Shown: in pieces, positions 26,919 to 37,767 of the stretch
Layout: every line of letters begins with the position of its first letter
How positions within the stretch are numbered: position 1 is the stretch's first letter
Assembly (NCBI RefSeq): GCF_019059575.1
Contig: NW_024881610.1
Coordinates: 744,001-808,000, forward strand
DNA: 64,000 nucleotides
DNA from: Amphibalanus amphitrite
Lineage: Eukaryota; Arthropoda; Thecostraca; Balanomorpha; Balanidae
Direction of reading: 5' to 3'
Translations under genes and position numbers: made by a program
Notes under the pieces: model-generated
What the model saw: only the letters and a program-made list of their open reading frames with translations
Told to the model about the DNA's origin: nothing
The model's database searches: none

Positions 26919-28033
26919 GTGCGGGCGGTGCCCCCACAACTTTCAGACAGAATACCGCTCCTTTTTGCAAATGTTTTCTTTTTTTGTTGAAAAAGCCAAG
27001 GGATGAAAAATAAGCGGCCTAAAACCGGCGAGAAAACTATATTTGGGGGATCCTAGGTTGATCTCTATCATGGTGTGACCCCCCCCCCCCCCCCCCCCGT
27101 CTAAAAGTAGTTCCCGCGCCCCTGGGTTTCTCTACGCTATTGAATCACGCTGCTGATTCTAGTAAGTATCTACTACACAACCTTCTCACATTAATTTTTC
27201 TTCGAGCGTTTTGGGGGGCTAAAAGATATGTTGGCCCCCTCTTTCAGGCTTTTTGGGCCCATGGCTCCGGTGGCCCCCTTGAATCCGCCAGTGGGGGCGG
27301 TGCCCCCACAACTTTCAGACAGAATACCGCTTCTTTTTGCAAATGTTTTCTTTTTTTTGTTGAAAAAGCCAAGGGATGAAAAATAAGCGGCCTAAAACCG
27401 GCGAGAAAACTATATTTGGGGGATCCTAGGTTGATCTCTATCATGGTGTGATGACCTCCCCCCCCCCGTCTAAAAGTAGTTCCCGCGCCCCTGGGTTTCT
27501 CTACGCTATTGAATCACGCTGCTGATTCTAGTAAGTATCTACTACACAACCTTCTCACATTAATTTTTCTTCGAGCGTTTTGGGGGGCTAAAAGATATGT
27601 TGGCCCCCTCTTTCAGGCTTTTGGGGGGCCATGGCCCCGGTGGCCCCCCTGGATCCGCCAGTGGGGGCGGTGCCCCCACAACTTTCAGACGGATTACCGT
27701 CCTTTTTTGCAACTGTTTTTTTTTTTTGTTGAAAAAGCCAAGGGATGAAAAATAAGTGGCCTAAAACCGGTGAGAAAACTAGATTTGGGGGGACCCTAGG
27801 TTGATCTCTATTATGGTGTGCTCCCCCAGTCTGAAAGTAGTTCCCGCGCCCCTGACTTTCTCTACGCTATTGAATCACGCTGCTGATTCTAGTAGGTATT
27901 TACTACGCAACCTTCTCACATTAATTTTTCTCCAAGCGTTTTGGGGGGGGGGCCAAAAGATATGTTGGCCCCCCCTTTCAGGCTTTTGGGGGGGGGCCAT
28001 GGCCCCGGTGGCCCCCCCCCCTGGATCCGCCAG
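26919..28033. repeat. Tandem repeat of ~370-bp units
   Basis: Units starting with TTTCTCTACGCTATTGAATC begin at about 27124, 27494 and 27863, a spacing of 370 and 369 bases. A partial unit lies to the left from about 26919. Each contains a G/C-run pair, TTGATCTCTAT and AAAGTAGTTCCCGCGCCCC. The copies are very similar, so the array is recent or being homogenised. It ends at CTGGATCCGCCAGTG, another hAT-like end. Confidence 0.75.
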
Positions 28034-28479
28034 TGTGTGTGCTTGAGATAGTTGGAGATCGTTCCCGGCGCCAGAATAGCAGTTTTCATTTTTTCCCATT
28101 GACTTATAATGGTGAGGTCAGGAAAATGACCTGACCTCATATGACCTTTAGAAAAAAATCCGAGATATACAAGTTGTGAGACTCATAATGGATACTAGAT
28201 CCTGCAAGTTTCATTTCCCTGTGACATCTCCTCTGGCAGTGAGGGCGTTGCGAAGTTGCGACATCTGAAGACCGTGCAGAGGTTCACTTATGACGTCATA
28301 GGCAGTGGCGTATCCAAGGGGGGACCCTGGGGGTCCTAGGATCCCCCTGGAGCAAAAATTTTTTTTTTTTACTCGAAAAAAAAATTGAAAACACTTTGAG
28401 GGCCCTTTTCACCACTTACATTTTTTTTTTACATAATGAAAAGTAACAATTACATTTTTAGGGACCCTTTTAGGACTAT

Positions 28480-30480
28480 CAGAGGATCCCTTTAGGCCAA
28501 CGAGGGACCTTGTAGAGTAAATTAAGGGCCCTTTACAACAAACAGGACCTTCTCAGGCACACAGAGGGCCCTCTCAGACACACAGAGGGCCCTCTCAGGC
28601 ACTCAAAGGGCCCTCTCAGGCACTCAGAGGGCCCTCTCATGCTTTCAGAGGGCTCTCTCAGGCACTCAGACTTCAAAGGGCCCTCTCAGGTACTCAGAGG
28701 GCCCTCTCAGGCTCTCAGAGGGCCCTCTCAAGCACTCAGAGGGCCCTCTCAGGCCCGAGGGCCCTCTCAGACATCTCGAAGAGGTCGAAAAGAGCCCTTT
28801 GAGCTCAAAGAGGACCCTCTGAGATAAAAAAGGCCCTCGGAGGCAACAGAGGGCCCTACAATGCAACAATAGAGCCCCCTGTGCCCTGTGGTCACCAAAG
28901 GGCCCTCTGAGGCGAATAGGGGGTCGTTTTAGGCAAACAGAGGGCCCTTTGAGGCAAACAGAGAGCCCTCTGAAGGGGCGAATAAAGGGACCCTCTGAGA
29001 CGAACGGGGGCCAAAGCCCAGAGGGCCCTCTCAGGCACTCAGAGGGCTCTCTCAGACACTCAGAGGGCCCTCTCAGGCACTCAGAGGGCCCTCTCAAGCA
29101 CTCAGAGGGCCCTCTCAGGCACTCAGAGGGCCCTCTCAGGCACTCAGCGGGCCCTCTCAGGTACTCAGAGGGCCCTCTCAGGCACTCAGAGGGCCCTCTC
29201 AGGCACTCAGAGGGCCCTCTCAAGCACTCAGAGGGCCCTTTCAGGCCCCGAGGGCCCTCTCAGACATCTCGAATAGGTCGAAAAGAGCCCTCTGAGGTCA
29301 AAAAGGGTCAATTTCAGGCCACAAGGTACCCTATGAGGCCACCAGACGGCCCTCTTAGATCAAAGATGGTCCCTGGAGGTCACCAGAGGGCCCTCTGAGG
29401 TGAACAAAGGGCCCTCACAGCCACCTCAAAGAGGGCCCTCTGAGATCGAAGAGATCAAAGAGATCAAAGAGGGCCCTCTAAGGCGAATGGAGGGCCTTCA
29501 AAGGCCACAAAGTGCCCTCTCAGGCCACTGGAGGGCCTTCTGAGGTGATATGATGCTATGTCAGACCACCATGAGTCCTATGAGGTCATCAGGCCCTCTG
29601 AGATCAAAGAGGGTCCTTGGAAGTCATCGGAGGACCCCTTGAGGCCCCTTGAGGCGAACAAAGGCCAGATGGCCCCCTTAGACACCACAAAGAAGTAAAA
29701 AAGATCCCTCTGAGTTCAAAGACAGCTCTCTGAGATGTAATAGGGCCATTTGAGGCCTCTGAGGGCCCTCTGATGCCACAGAGAGGCGCCCGCTGATACC
29801 AAAATAGGGTCCTCTGAAGTCTGAAGCCACCAGAGGGCCCTCTGAGGCGAATAGCGGGTCCTCACATCCACTTCAAAGAGGGCCCTCTGAAAATCAACTG
29901 GCCCTCGGAGTCAGTGTCCCAAAATTGTATTTTGGCTTGGGTGTCAGAGGGGGAAATAGGTCACCCAAAAGGGGGATAAGAGTGGACAATTGTCAGTCAC
30001 AGGGCAGCCGGAGCCCTCTGAGAAGGTCACTTGAGCCTACACCAGAGGGCCCTCTGAGGTGATATGAAGGCTATGTCAGGCCACTATGGGCTCTATGAGG
30101 TCAGCAGGCACTCTCTGAGGTAAAGACTGGCCCTCTGAGGGGAACAGAGGGCCCTTTAGGACAATCAGAGGACTTTTTAGGCCAACTAGGGGCCTTAAGA
30201 GGTCAACAAAGGGCCCTTTGGGACTCAAACAGGGCCTCTCAGGCCACCAGGGGCCTCATGTATTAGACAAACATACGGCCATCTGAAGTAAAAGAGGACC
30301 TTTTGAGGTAAACAAGGGCCCCTGGAGAGAAAACAAAGGGCCCTTTCAGGTACCCAGAAGGTCCATGGAGGTCACTAGAGTGCCCTTTGAGGCCAGTGAT
30401 GGTCTGCAGAGGCCATCAGAGGGTCCCTCTGAGGGTAACAGAGGGTCCTTAAGACGACCAGAGGCCCCCCTTGAAAATGC
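28480..30480. repeat. GGCCCTC minisatellite, 21-bp core unit
   Basis: The best-ordered parts (28600-28760 and 29020-29250) repeat AGGGCCCTCTCAGGCACTC as 21-base units. The rest is looser, with GAGGGCCCTCTGAGG spaced at about 20-40 bases. Because 21 is a multiple of three, both strands stay open and give EGPLRHS-like and LRGPSEC-like repeat peptides at 28666-29398. I regard these as artefacts of the repeat. Confidence 0.85.
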
Positions 30481-30649
30481 AGGTGTCACAAGGCCCGGTT
30501 TGCATCAAAGGTCAGGTAGCTATGCCCAGTTTTGGCTCTCTGTTGCCGACGTGTTCCGAGCTGTCGCAAAAAAAAACGATGTGGTGGCACCCACCCTCCC
30601 ACTCGGCCGGCCAGGGTCCTTCTAACCAGGGATGCGGAGCCGTGGAAAT

Positions 30650-30990
30650 TTCAGACGTCTCCGGCTCCAGCTCTGGAGAAAAAATCTGATTCGGCTGCGG
30701 CTCCGGCTCCGAGTAAAATGGTCCGGCTCCGGCGGCTCCGGCTCCAATACTCAGTACATCCTCTATACAATTAAATACGGGTGGAAGAGAAAAGATGAAG
30801 GATTGGTTCACGTTGCTTCTGTATTTGCATAACAAGGCTATTTTGAATACCACATGTTTTACTGCCTTGTACATACTGTCAAACCGAACTATGTAGGTCA
30901 ATAATTTTTTCCTCTTCAAAAAAGCAGCCGGAGTCGCCGCCTTTTTGGACGGCTCCGGCTCCAGCTCCGGCTCCACACCCCTGCTTCTAA
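30650..30990. repeat. GGCTCC-rich simple repeat
   Basis: Imperfect CGGCTCCGGCTCC repeats occur at about 30650-30750 and 30925-30980, with ordinary sequence between. Short open frames here come from the repeat. Confidence 0.6.
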
Positions 30991-31222
30991 CTCGGCTTCT
31001 GAGCCACGTACCAGCACGCCAAAGGCAGCGTTCGAAAGGACGCAAACAATAATGACGAAATTACTCTGGTCACTTTTTAGATCAGGTCAAAGGTCAGTTC
31101 ACATAGGTCATCCAAGGCTAAATTTCGCCAATTTTCTGGTCCAATTTCGACAATTTTCAACAAGCCACCGCATCACTCGGAAATGAATGCCGTGCCGGGG
31201 AAAAGCGTACTTAATAGCTCTT

Positions 31223-32417
31223 TTAACCCGCGCCGGGCCGGTGCTCTGAGATTCCGCGACGGGCCGGAAGGGGGTGTGTCTGAACACCCCCCCCCCCCCC
31301 ATTCTAATTCGGCTCCTGGGCCACGTAGCGACACGCGAAAAGCGGCAATCGAAAGAACGTCCAAATAAGGACGAAAACACTAAGGTCATTTTTTGGGTCA
31401 GGTCAAAGGTCAGGTCACCAGGGGTCACCAAAGGTAAAATGCTGTCTATATTTCAACATTTTGGAAACTGCCAACGACTATCTCGGGAACCGATAGAGCT
31501 ACAGCGCCAGAGAAAAGGGTAGGTATTCAATAGCCCTTTTACAGACATTTCTGATTAATGTTCTCAGATTTGACCTCAGGTCAACGGTTTAGCCTCCAGG
31601 CTCCAGAGGGCAAAAACTCCAAAAATAGCCGTTTTTACGAACAGCGTTTTTTCGGCAAAGCGTTTTTCGAAAAACTTTTGACTCAAAAGAGTCATGACAT
31701 TAATTTTGCCAGCATCGTGTTCCTCTCGTCGAGACGCGTCGAATGAACTATAATTGGACCTTGAAAGGTCAACTTGAAATTTTGACCTCAGGTCAAGGTC
31801 ATGACCTGACCGGAAAAGGTCATGCTGCATATCAGTCGATCCGCAACGTCGAGTCGAACACATCTAAGGCGTTTTCAGCGCTCTAGCACGCCTCTATCAG
31901 AAGTTATTGGCGAAAAACTGTTAGACTCTGTTCGTGACCTGAGATGACCTCGGGGACATAACGAGGGGTTACAGTTGCCATTTTCCGATTCAGTGTGCCA
32001 ATTTTACTTACATCTCGATGTTAGAGAGTGTCTAGAATAGCGTTCGTGCAAAACAGACGCTTTTCAATTTTCTCCCATTGACTGATAGGTACCTAATGGA
32101 GAGGCCGCGATATTGACCTGACCTTAGGTCACCGATATCAAAATTCCGAGATAAACATTTTATAGATAATGTTGCTCTTATCAATCGCTGAAAGTTTCAA
32201 GGCAATCGATCAATCGGTGTAGCTATGACGAGCATTCTTATTTTTTCTGAGGTGAGGTCACTTGGCGTGACCTGGTGACCTGACCTAAGGCGACCTGGGT
32301 CTGAAATTTTCACAACATGTGCGGAAATAATGCACAAACAGGTGTGCCAAAAACGGCGGCGCTTTAGCGAAAAACCGCAGGGGGTGTTCAAACACCCCCC
32401 GGCCCGGCGCGGGTTAA
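31223..32417. mobile_element. TTAA-flanked AGGTCA-rich element, 1.2 kb, nested in the hAT-like element
   Basis: TTAA (31223-31226) followed by CCCGCGCCGGGCC is matched at the right end by GGCCCGGCGCGGG and TTAA (32414-32417). The 13-bp ends are perfect inverted repeats. Each end has an inner block with GTGT..GAACACCCCCC. The interior is dense in AGGTCA/TGACCT and resembles 540-1090. There is no transposase. TTAA duplication and short C-starting ends fit a piggyBac-type MITE. Confidence 0.7.
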
Positions 32418-32439
32418 CATGACCCGTTTCGCCGTCCTC

Positions 32440-32750
32440 AGGACATTCAAATCCTTCTCCTCCATGCCGCAACCCATGATCCAGGCTGGACCTGGGCGGG
32501 CAACTTTATACCATGCGGGCGGCTCCCATTGGAGCGCACTGCAGCTCCAAAGGAAGCACACTCGTAACCGGGTGCAGTGAGCACTTGGGGGGCTGGTCGG
32601 CCTGTCCTGTTGGACAGGCTCAGCCCCGGTGACTCACCAAGGTGCCCGCCCATGGACCAATGTCTCCCTCAATTCCTATCATCCTTCTGGCGCTGAAATG
32701 GTCTGGTCAGACCGAAAGGGCATAGCCCAACAAAACAAACAAAACTCTTT
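32440..32750. repeat. SINE/LINE-3'-end-like sequence with AACAAAAC tail
   Basis: A GC-rich body is followed by GGCGCTGAAATGGTCTGGTC, then AGACCGAAAGGGCATAGCCC, and ends in AACAAAACAAACAAAAC. A compact body with a simple A-rich tail suggests a retroposed element or a LINE 3' end. No reverse transcriptase is present. Confidence 0.4.
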
Positions 32751-33257
32751 TGACACTCTTTCTGTAATTTGTGCTTAGATTTGACCTAGGGTCAACGCTC
32801 CAGCCTGGGGCTGGGCCCAACCCAAGGCGGGGCTAAACTGTGCTCAGATTTGACATAGGCCTGTTAATTGTACACCTTTTATCTCGGAACATGTTTATGT
32901 TTCTACAGCTCTGTAGGGCTGACAGCTCTTCCTGCGAAACCTTTTTTGGGTCGAAAATGGCAGAACATGACGTCATTTGCGGCCAACCTATCATAGCCTC
33001 TGGAAAAAAATTGGTCACAATGTGTAAAATGGATGCCCGTATCTGAAAGTTTGGTGGGGATATCTGCAGTCATTTAGGAGATAGCTACGGAAGAGGACAG
33101 GGGGCCGTTTCGCCCCCCCCCACGGGACGCGGGTTGAACGCCCTTTCAACTCAGGCTACAAGGGCCCTTTTGCCACTGGAGGGCCCTTTCAACCCAGTCA
33201 GTCAAGGGCCCTTTTGACTGCGGATCCCCCCTGAGAGAAATCCTAGATACGCCACTG

Positions 33258-33900
33258 GTCATAGGTCAGTGACCTGACCTGACCCAAAAATGCGGTTGGT
33301 GTCAAAAGATCCGGCTTGAATCAAAGGTCAGGTATGCCAATTTTCAGCTCTCTATCGCCAGCGTGTTCGGAGCTATCGCGAAAAATCCCTATGGGGGGGG
33401 GCGGCACCCACCCCCCTCGGCCGGCGAGGGTTCAGCTAGCGAGTCGAGAAAGCCACCAATAGACTCAGGAAGACCTGCCGAATCGAATGATATGCGACAT
33501 GACCTCTTTCGACCAACTTCGTGACCTGGGGGTGCTGACCTGATCGTGACCTGAGGTCAACACCTAAGTTGACCTGACCCAAACAAAAAGTATATCATTC
33601 GACGCGCCTGAGCCATGCGAACACGATGCTGCCAAAATCGCGGCTCTGCGGCTGTTTTTTGCGAAGTTATTCACAAAAAACTAAACCGTACCTTGGGGCA
33701 CTTGACCTGACCTCAGAGGTCACCGGTTGACCTAGGACCTTAAAATCGGGTACCAATCTCTGCGTCTCGTAACGGCGCACACGCTCGTTTTTTTCCGCGA
33801 CGCGCTAGCTCCACCAGGGGCGAAACGGCGAGGGGGGGTCGTACCCGCCCCCCTCGGTCGGCGCGTATGTAGAAAACCAATAGGTCCGGCGAGGGTTAAA
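33258..33900. repeat. Continuation of the AGGTCA repeats interrupted by the hAT-like element
   Basis: This region matches 23575-23745 and 24130-24600 in inverted orientation (shared GATCCGGCTTGAATCAAAGGT and CCAATAGGTCCGGCGAGGG). It ends at GAGGGTTAA near 33897, a TTAA-type end. Confidence 0.55.
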
Positions 33901-34119
33901 TAACCGTTTTTCATCAAAATGTGTTTTTTCTTGAATAGCTTTGGACTAAAGAAAGGCAACAAATTGCTCTACCAGCTGTCCTGTCGTCAAGACGCGTCGA
34001 ATGACCTTTAATGTAATGATGCGATGATGCGATGATGCATTAATGGCGCTATTTGCGATGAGTACCAACCTTAAGTGCATATGTCTTTGTTGGACTCCCT
34101 GTCTGTAAATATAAGAATA

Positions 34120-34122
<3 letters not shown>

Positions 34123-34203
<81 letters not shown>

Positions 34204-34217
34204 TTCTCTCTCTCTCT
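34123..34217. repeat. (CT)n microsatellite
   Basis: A tract of TCTCTC repeats about 90 bases long, mostly pure. The overlapping Arg-Glu open frame on the minus strand is not a gene. Confidence 0.95.
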
Positions 34218-34219
34218 AA

Positions 34220-35510
34220 TTTGACTTTGAAAGACCATTTTAAAAATCTGACGACCGAGTCAAGATCATGACCTGACCAGGAAAAATCATGTTGCAAACC
34301 AGTCGATCCGCATCGTCGAGCCGAACACACCTAAAGCCTGAAACAGACTCTTTCCGCAGTCAGGAAATCGCATGCGAGAGCCTATTCGAATACATGGAAG
34401 CACGCTCGCATCAATCGCACGCACCTCCTGCATGTGATTGATGCGGGCAGAATTATTATGCATTTGAATAGACTCTTGCATGCAATTTCCTGCATGCAGA
34501 AAGAGTCTGCTTCAGCCTTAAGACGTTTCCATCGCTCTAGCATGCATCATAAGTTCAACATTCGTCCGAAACAGGCACCTTCCCCTTTTCTCCCATTGAA
34601 TTATAATGGAGAGGGTGCAAAACCGACCTGTCCTTAGGTCACCGACATCAAGACTCAAAGATATACATTTTATACGCACTGTTATATTTATCGATCGCTG
34701 AGAGTTTCAAAGCGATGTAGCTATGCGGAAAAACATTCTAATTTTCTGAGGTAAGATCACTTGACGTGAGTGACCTGGTGACCTCATCTTGAGCGACCTG
34801 GGTATTAAAATCCATAATTCTGCTGAAAAATGCATGAACATGTTGAAGTGTGCCAAGTTTGGCGGCCATTTAAGTGTGCCACTCTGCGTGTTATTAACAG
34901 AGGGAAACAAATCAAACTGCAGTTAAATCTTGAAACCATGTATAGTCAACGCAACGTAGAAAAGTGGAAGTCCATAAGTCACGTCATTACTCATCTTCTT
35001 ATTCATTGATGGCATTGACGTCACAGATGATGGCACGTGATCTATGACAACAGCATGTATGAGCGTAGAGCTCTTGTCAGCCTAGCAGCATCAATTGTGA
35101 ATGACGAATGTTAAGTTAAAAGTGCATGCGTCTCACAGGCACAGTGGGGAAAAACGGTCGTTTTGCAAAATGCCTAAGCAATCTGCAAAATGTCTGATAC
35201 TAATGAGACAACAGTTTCCCGCAGCTTTGGCTTTTAGATTTTCATTCCATGCTAGTAAGAATATTCACGTCGTTACATATTCGATGTAAGCGATATGCTT
35301 CTATATTTCATACCTAGTCATAACAAGCCATCAAAATATTTATGAGAAGCAATTTTATGTATTAACCTTATCATTAGAAACATACACACATTAGCCAATA
35401 AGAGCTTCTCGTGCACACGCAAGAGACATATTCCTAGCAGTAACCTTAGCTAGGGACTTTTCCCATTCCTGACAATAATCTTATATTGCTGAAACAGCAG
35501 CGCGATGCAA
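34220..35510. other. Intergenic region downstream of gene H
   Basis: The left part (to about 34800) keeps fragments of the AGGTCA-type repeat (TCCCATTGAATTATAATGGAGAG, CTTAGGTCACC). The rest is AT-rich and unassigned. The 3' UTR of gene H must lie in its right part, but I see no clear AATAAA. Confidence 0.35.
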
Positions 35511-35516
35511 CAAAAG

Positions 35517-37068
35517 CTAGCTTTCGATCTTCTTGTAGGGATACATGTGCTTGGGCAGCGGCATCATCCTCCCCTTCACATAGTGTCTGCAGGCAAGACT
35601 GGGACAGCAGAGGGGAAACGCTTTGTTCCGGTTGCCCCAGGCTTGGTGGCAGAAGTAGTTCTCCTGTCTCATCATGTTGTAATCCACATTTCTGGTGATT
35701 CGCGGGCAACTGCAAAAGAAAACAGACGTTTCAGTGCGCTGCGTGGTGCGTAGTGCGTACTTGCTACCACTTAACCACTTCTCAACTTCGCTGATAAGTT
35801 AAAACATCTTGATGCCATATTGAATCGGTAACAGGAAACCTATCATTTATATTGCTACATCTTAAGTAAATACATTGAGCAAATAAGACATTTAAAGCTC
35901 TTCACCTTGAACATTTTTAGCCAGCTCTCCTTTAAAGGGACCCTCCCACCTTCAAAAAAGTTTATGAATTGGCATGAAAGTGATGTCGCTCGGTTCAGAA
36001 AGAACGAAAACAAATATCTACCAAATTTCACCGAAAAATATTCACCGGTTTTCAAGATATTAGACTTTTACTTTTGTTTACTTTTTTGGGATCTCCGCTG
36101 TTTCTAGCGACTTTATTTTAGAAGTGCGGCGTTTGCGGCAGATGTTGCGCGCAAATAGCATATACCACCGCGTGCTACAAAACGTTTTAGTCAAACATTT
36201 AAAAATCGTTAGATATCTACGCTGACGTCACACATTCAGAGGGGTATTCCTAAGCATTAGCCCCTCTGAATCAAAATGCTGCAATTTTGAAATTCAATAT
36301 TTCCGATTTAAGGCATTTCTCGATGTTGTGAGTGCCGAAACCGGTAATTGTGAGCCAGGGACCCCATTTTGGCTATCTCAACTCAAATCTAATGTTAAGG
36401 TGGGAGGGTCCCTGCGAATCATTAGAGTATTCATAAGACTGCCACTGCTTTGACAAAGTTTTAACCATTTGCTCTTGTGTATGGCACCTTGTTTACAGCG
36501 GCAAATTTTTTATGATGCATGAAGTGTATGCCAATGATAAGAGATAACTTACGAGTAGCGTTCTACGTTGAGAACGCCATTGATGTTGACGCATGTGCTG
36601 AGCTTGCATCCCGAGTACTTAGATGACCAAAAGTCCCCCTCGTTGTAATACTCATCCGTTTGAGTGTCGTGACACTGCGACATGTTGCTTGAGTATGCTG
36701 AAAACGAATTGTTTTTCCGTTAAACCATGCATGTAATTTACATCCGGTAAGCCGTTATCAAGACAACTAATGGCAAAAAGCATTTTCATGCCAATTAAAA
36801 CACTAAATCGTAAGCGAGAAAAAGAGAGAAAATGTTTATCACGTAAGCGAGAACAAGTACCATGTAAAGCAAGTTGGCGAGCAAAATAAGCTCGGCGAAT
36901 CTCTGAACAATATACCCAATCGACAAATTATACACACTTAAGTCTTTACTTACGTGCTGGCAGCCTGATGTACAGTGCTCCTCTTTGCACTCTTTTGAGA
37001 TCCATCGGCTCGTCGGCCGCCGAGACAGAATGGATGGCCACAAGCGCCACAATCAAATAGAACAACAT
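35517..37068 (-). CDS. SVWC (Vago-like) secreted cysteine-rich protein, copy H
   Basis: Minus-strand exons 37068-36954, 36697-36553 and 35709-35517 (TAG) encode 150 residues. The signal peptide (MLFYLIVALVAIHSVSA) is followed by ADEPMDLKRVQRGALYIRLPA. Exon 2 starts YSSNMSQCHDTQTDEYYNEGD, with an NMS sequon and then FWSSKYSGCKLSTC. Exon 3 reads CPRITRNVDYNMMRQENYFC and ends PYKKIES. All eight cysteines are present. Intron 2 (843 bases) contains a 478-bp terminal-inverted-repeat element at 35936-36413. Exons 2 and 3 are very close to those of gene I, so the two come from a recent duplication or are homogenised. Function is inferred from the family. Confidence 0.86.
35936..36413. mobile_element. 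478-bp TIR element in intron 2 of gene H
   Basis: AGGGACCCTCCCACCTT at the left end and AAGGTGGGAGGGTCCCT at the right end are perfect 17-bp inverted repeats. The interior is AT-rich with no coding capacity. No target duplication is obvious. It fits a MITE. Confidence 0.6.
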
Positions 37069-37159
37069 GACTGCAGCCGATGCTGCACTACTGCAACTTA
37101 TCGATACGATACCACAGGTCCTCTCGGAGATAGTGTGACCTCAGCAAAGCGACGTCGCC

Positions 37160-37209
37160 CTTATATACCTCCAGAGATATCGAAGTCACAAGTTTTGTTG
37201 GGATTTTCG
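37160..37209 (-). promoter_or_regulatory. Gene H promoter: TATA box and kappaB-like motif
   Basis: On the minus strand CGAAAATCCC (37209-37200; GGGATTTTCG on plus) starts 42 bp before TATATAAG (37167-37160), which is 92 bp before the ATG. GGGATTTTCG is the closest match to an insect Rel/Relish site in the window. Confidence 0.65.
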
Positions 37210-37767
37210 AGACGTTTTTAGCTAAGAGAGATTATCTGGGATACAGAAATAGAGGCTTAAGGTGAGTGTGAGTGTGTGAGTGTGACATTGGGTGGCATTT
37301 CTAAAAAAGACTAGGTCGTATTACAACTTCGATGTTCAAAACCCACAAGTCCCTCCATTAGTACCATATCTGACGGCTAAAATAAGTGCGGTTGAAGCCG
37401 GCTAAAAACAGGAGCGACATCGTGTGAGATAGTGATCTGCGTGGCCACTGGCCCCGCTTTGTTTTGTACCGCTGCTGTTGTGCTGGAAAAGCCGCTATCA
37501 GCCATTATGTGTAACGGCGTCATGTGTTGATCCTTACTTTTCAGCGCTATTGCTCGACTTCATATCTTTTTTCCTTTTTTCTTTAAACAACTGTAGGGCT
37601 TCCTCGATATATATGCGGAGCCTGCAGTGGGCATACGTAAGGCGGTTGGAGCGTGGGGTCAAAATGACTGTGGCGTCCTGGATGGAATCATCGCGGCCTA
37701 TCACATCACGACCGCTCCATTCTGAAATTCAAAAACGTGATTTTAGCTGGAGCGTTACGCTCACATA
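37210..37767. other. Intergenic region upstream of gene H
   Basis: No gene is supported here. A short GAGTGTGAGTG simple repeat lies at about 37263-37285. An open frame at 37478-37768 has no domain. Confidence 0.35.

Larger units (their letters stand above)
28303..33257. mobile_element. hAT-like element, ~4.96 kb, with 8-bp target duplications
   Basis: The element starts CAGTGGCGTATCCAAGG at 28303 and ends TCCTAGATACGCCACTG at 33257. The first 12 bases of the inverted ends match perfectly. Both ends are flanked by GTCATAGG (28295-28302 and 33258-33265). Removing the element restores the sequence of a related repeat copy at about 23735-23760, which acts as an empty site. Eight-base duplications and CAGTGGCG ends are typical of hAT transposons. 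No transposase is visible. Inside are a GGCCCTC minisatellite (28480-30480), a GGCTCC-rich stretch, a TTAA-flanked element (31223-32417) and more GGGCCCTTT units near 33140-33220. Confidence 0.75.

Noticed and set aside
28666-29398. Long open frames of 149-185 residues with EGPLRHS or LRGPSEC repeats
   Set aside because: They follow a 21-bp minisatellite in which all in-phase frames stay open. Both strands are open at once.
28480-30480. CRISPR-like array
   Set aside because: The regularity comes from a minisatellite without unique spacers, and the genome is eukaryotic.
30512-31045. 177-residue minus-strand frame over GGCTCC repeats
   Set aside because: Composition follows the simple repeat (Glu-Pro-Glu runs), and it crosses several unrelated repeat pieces.
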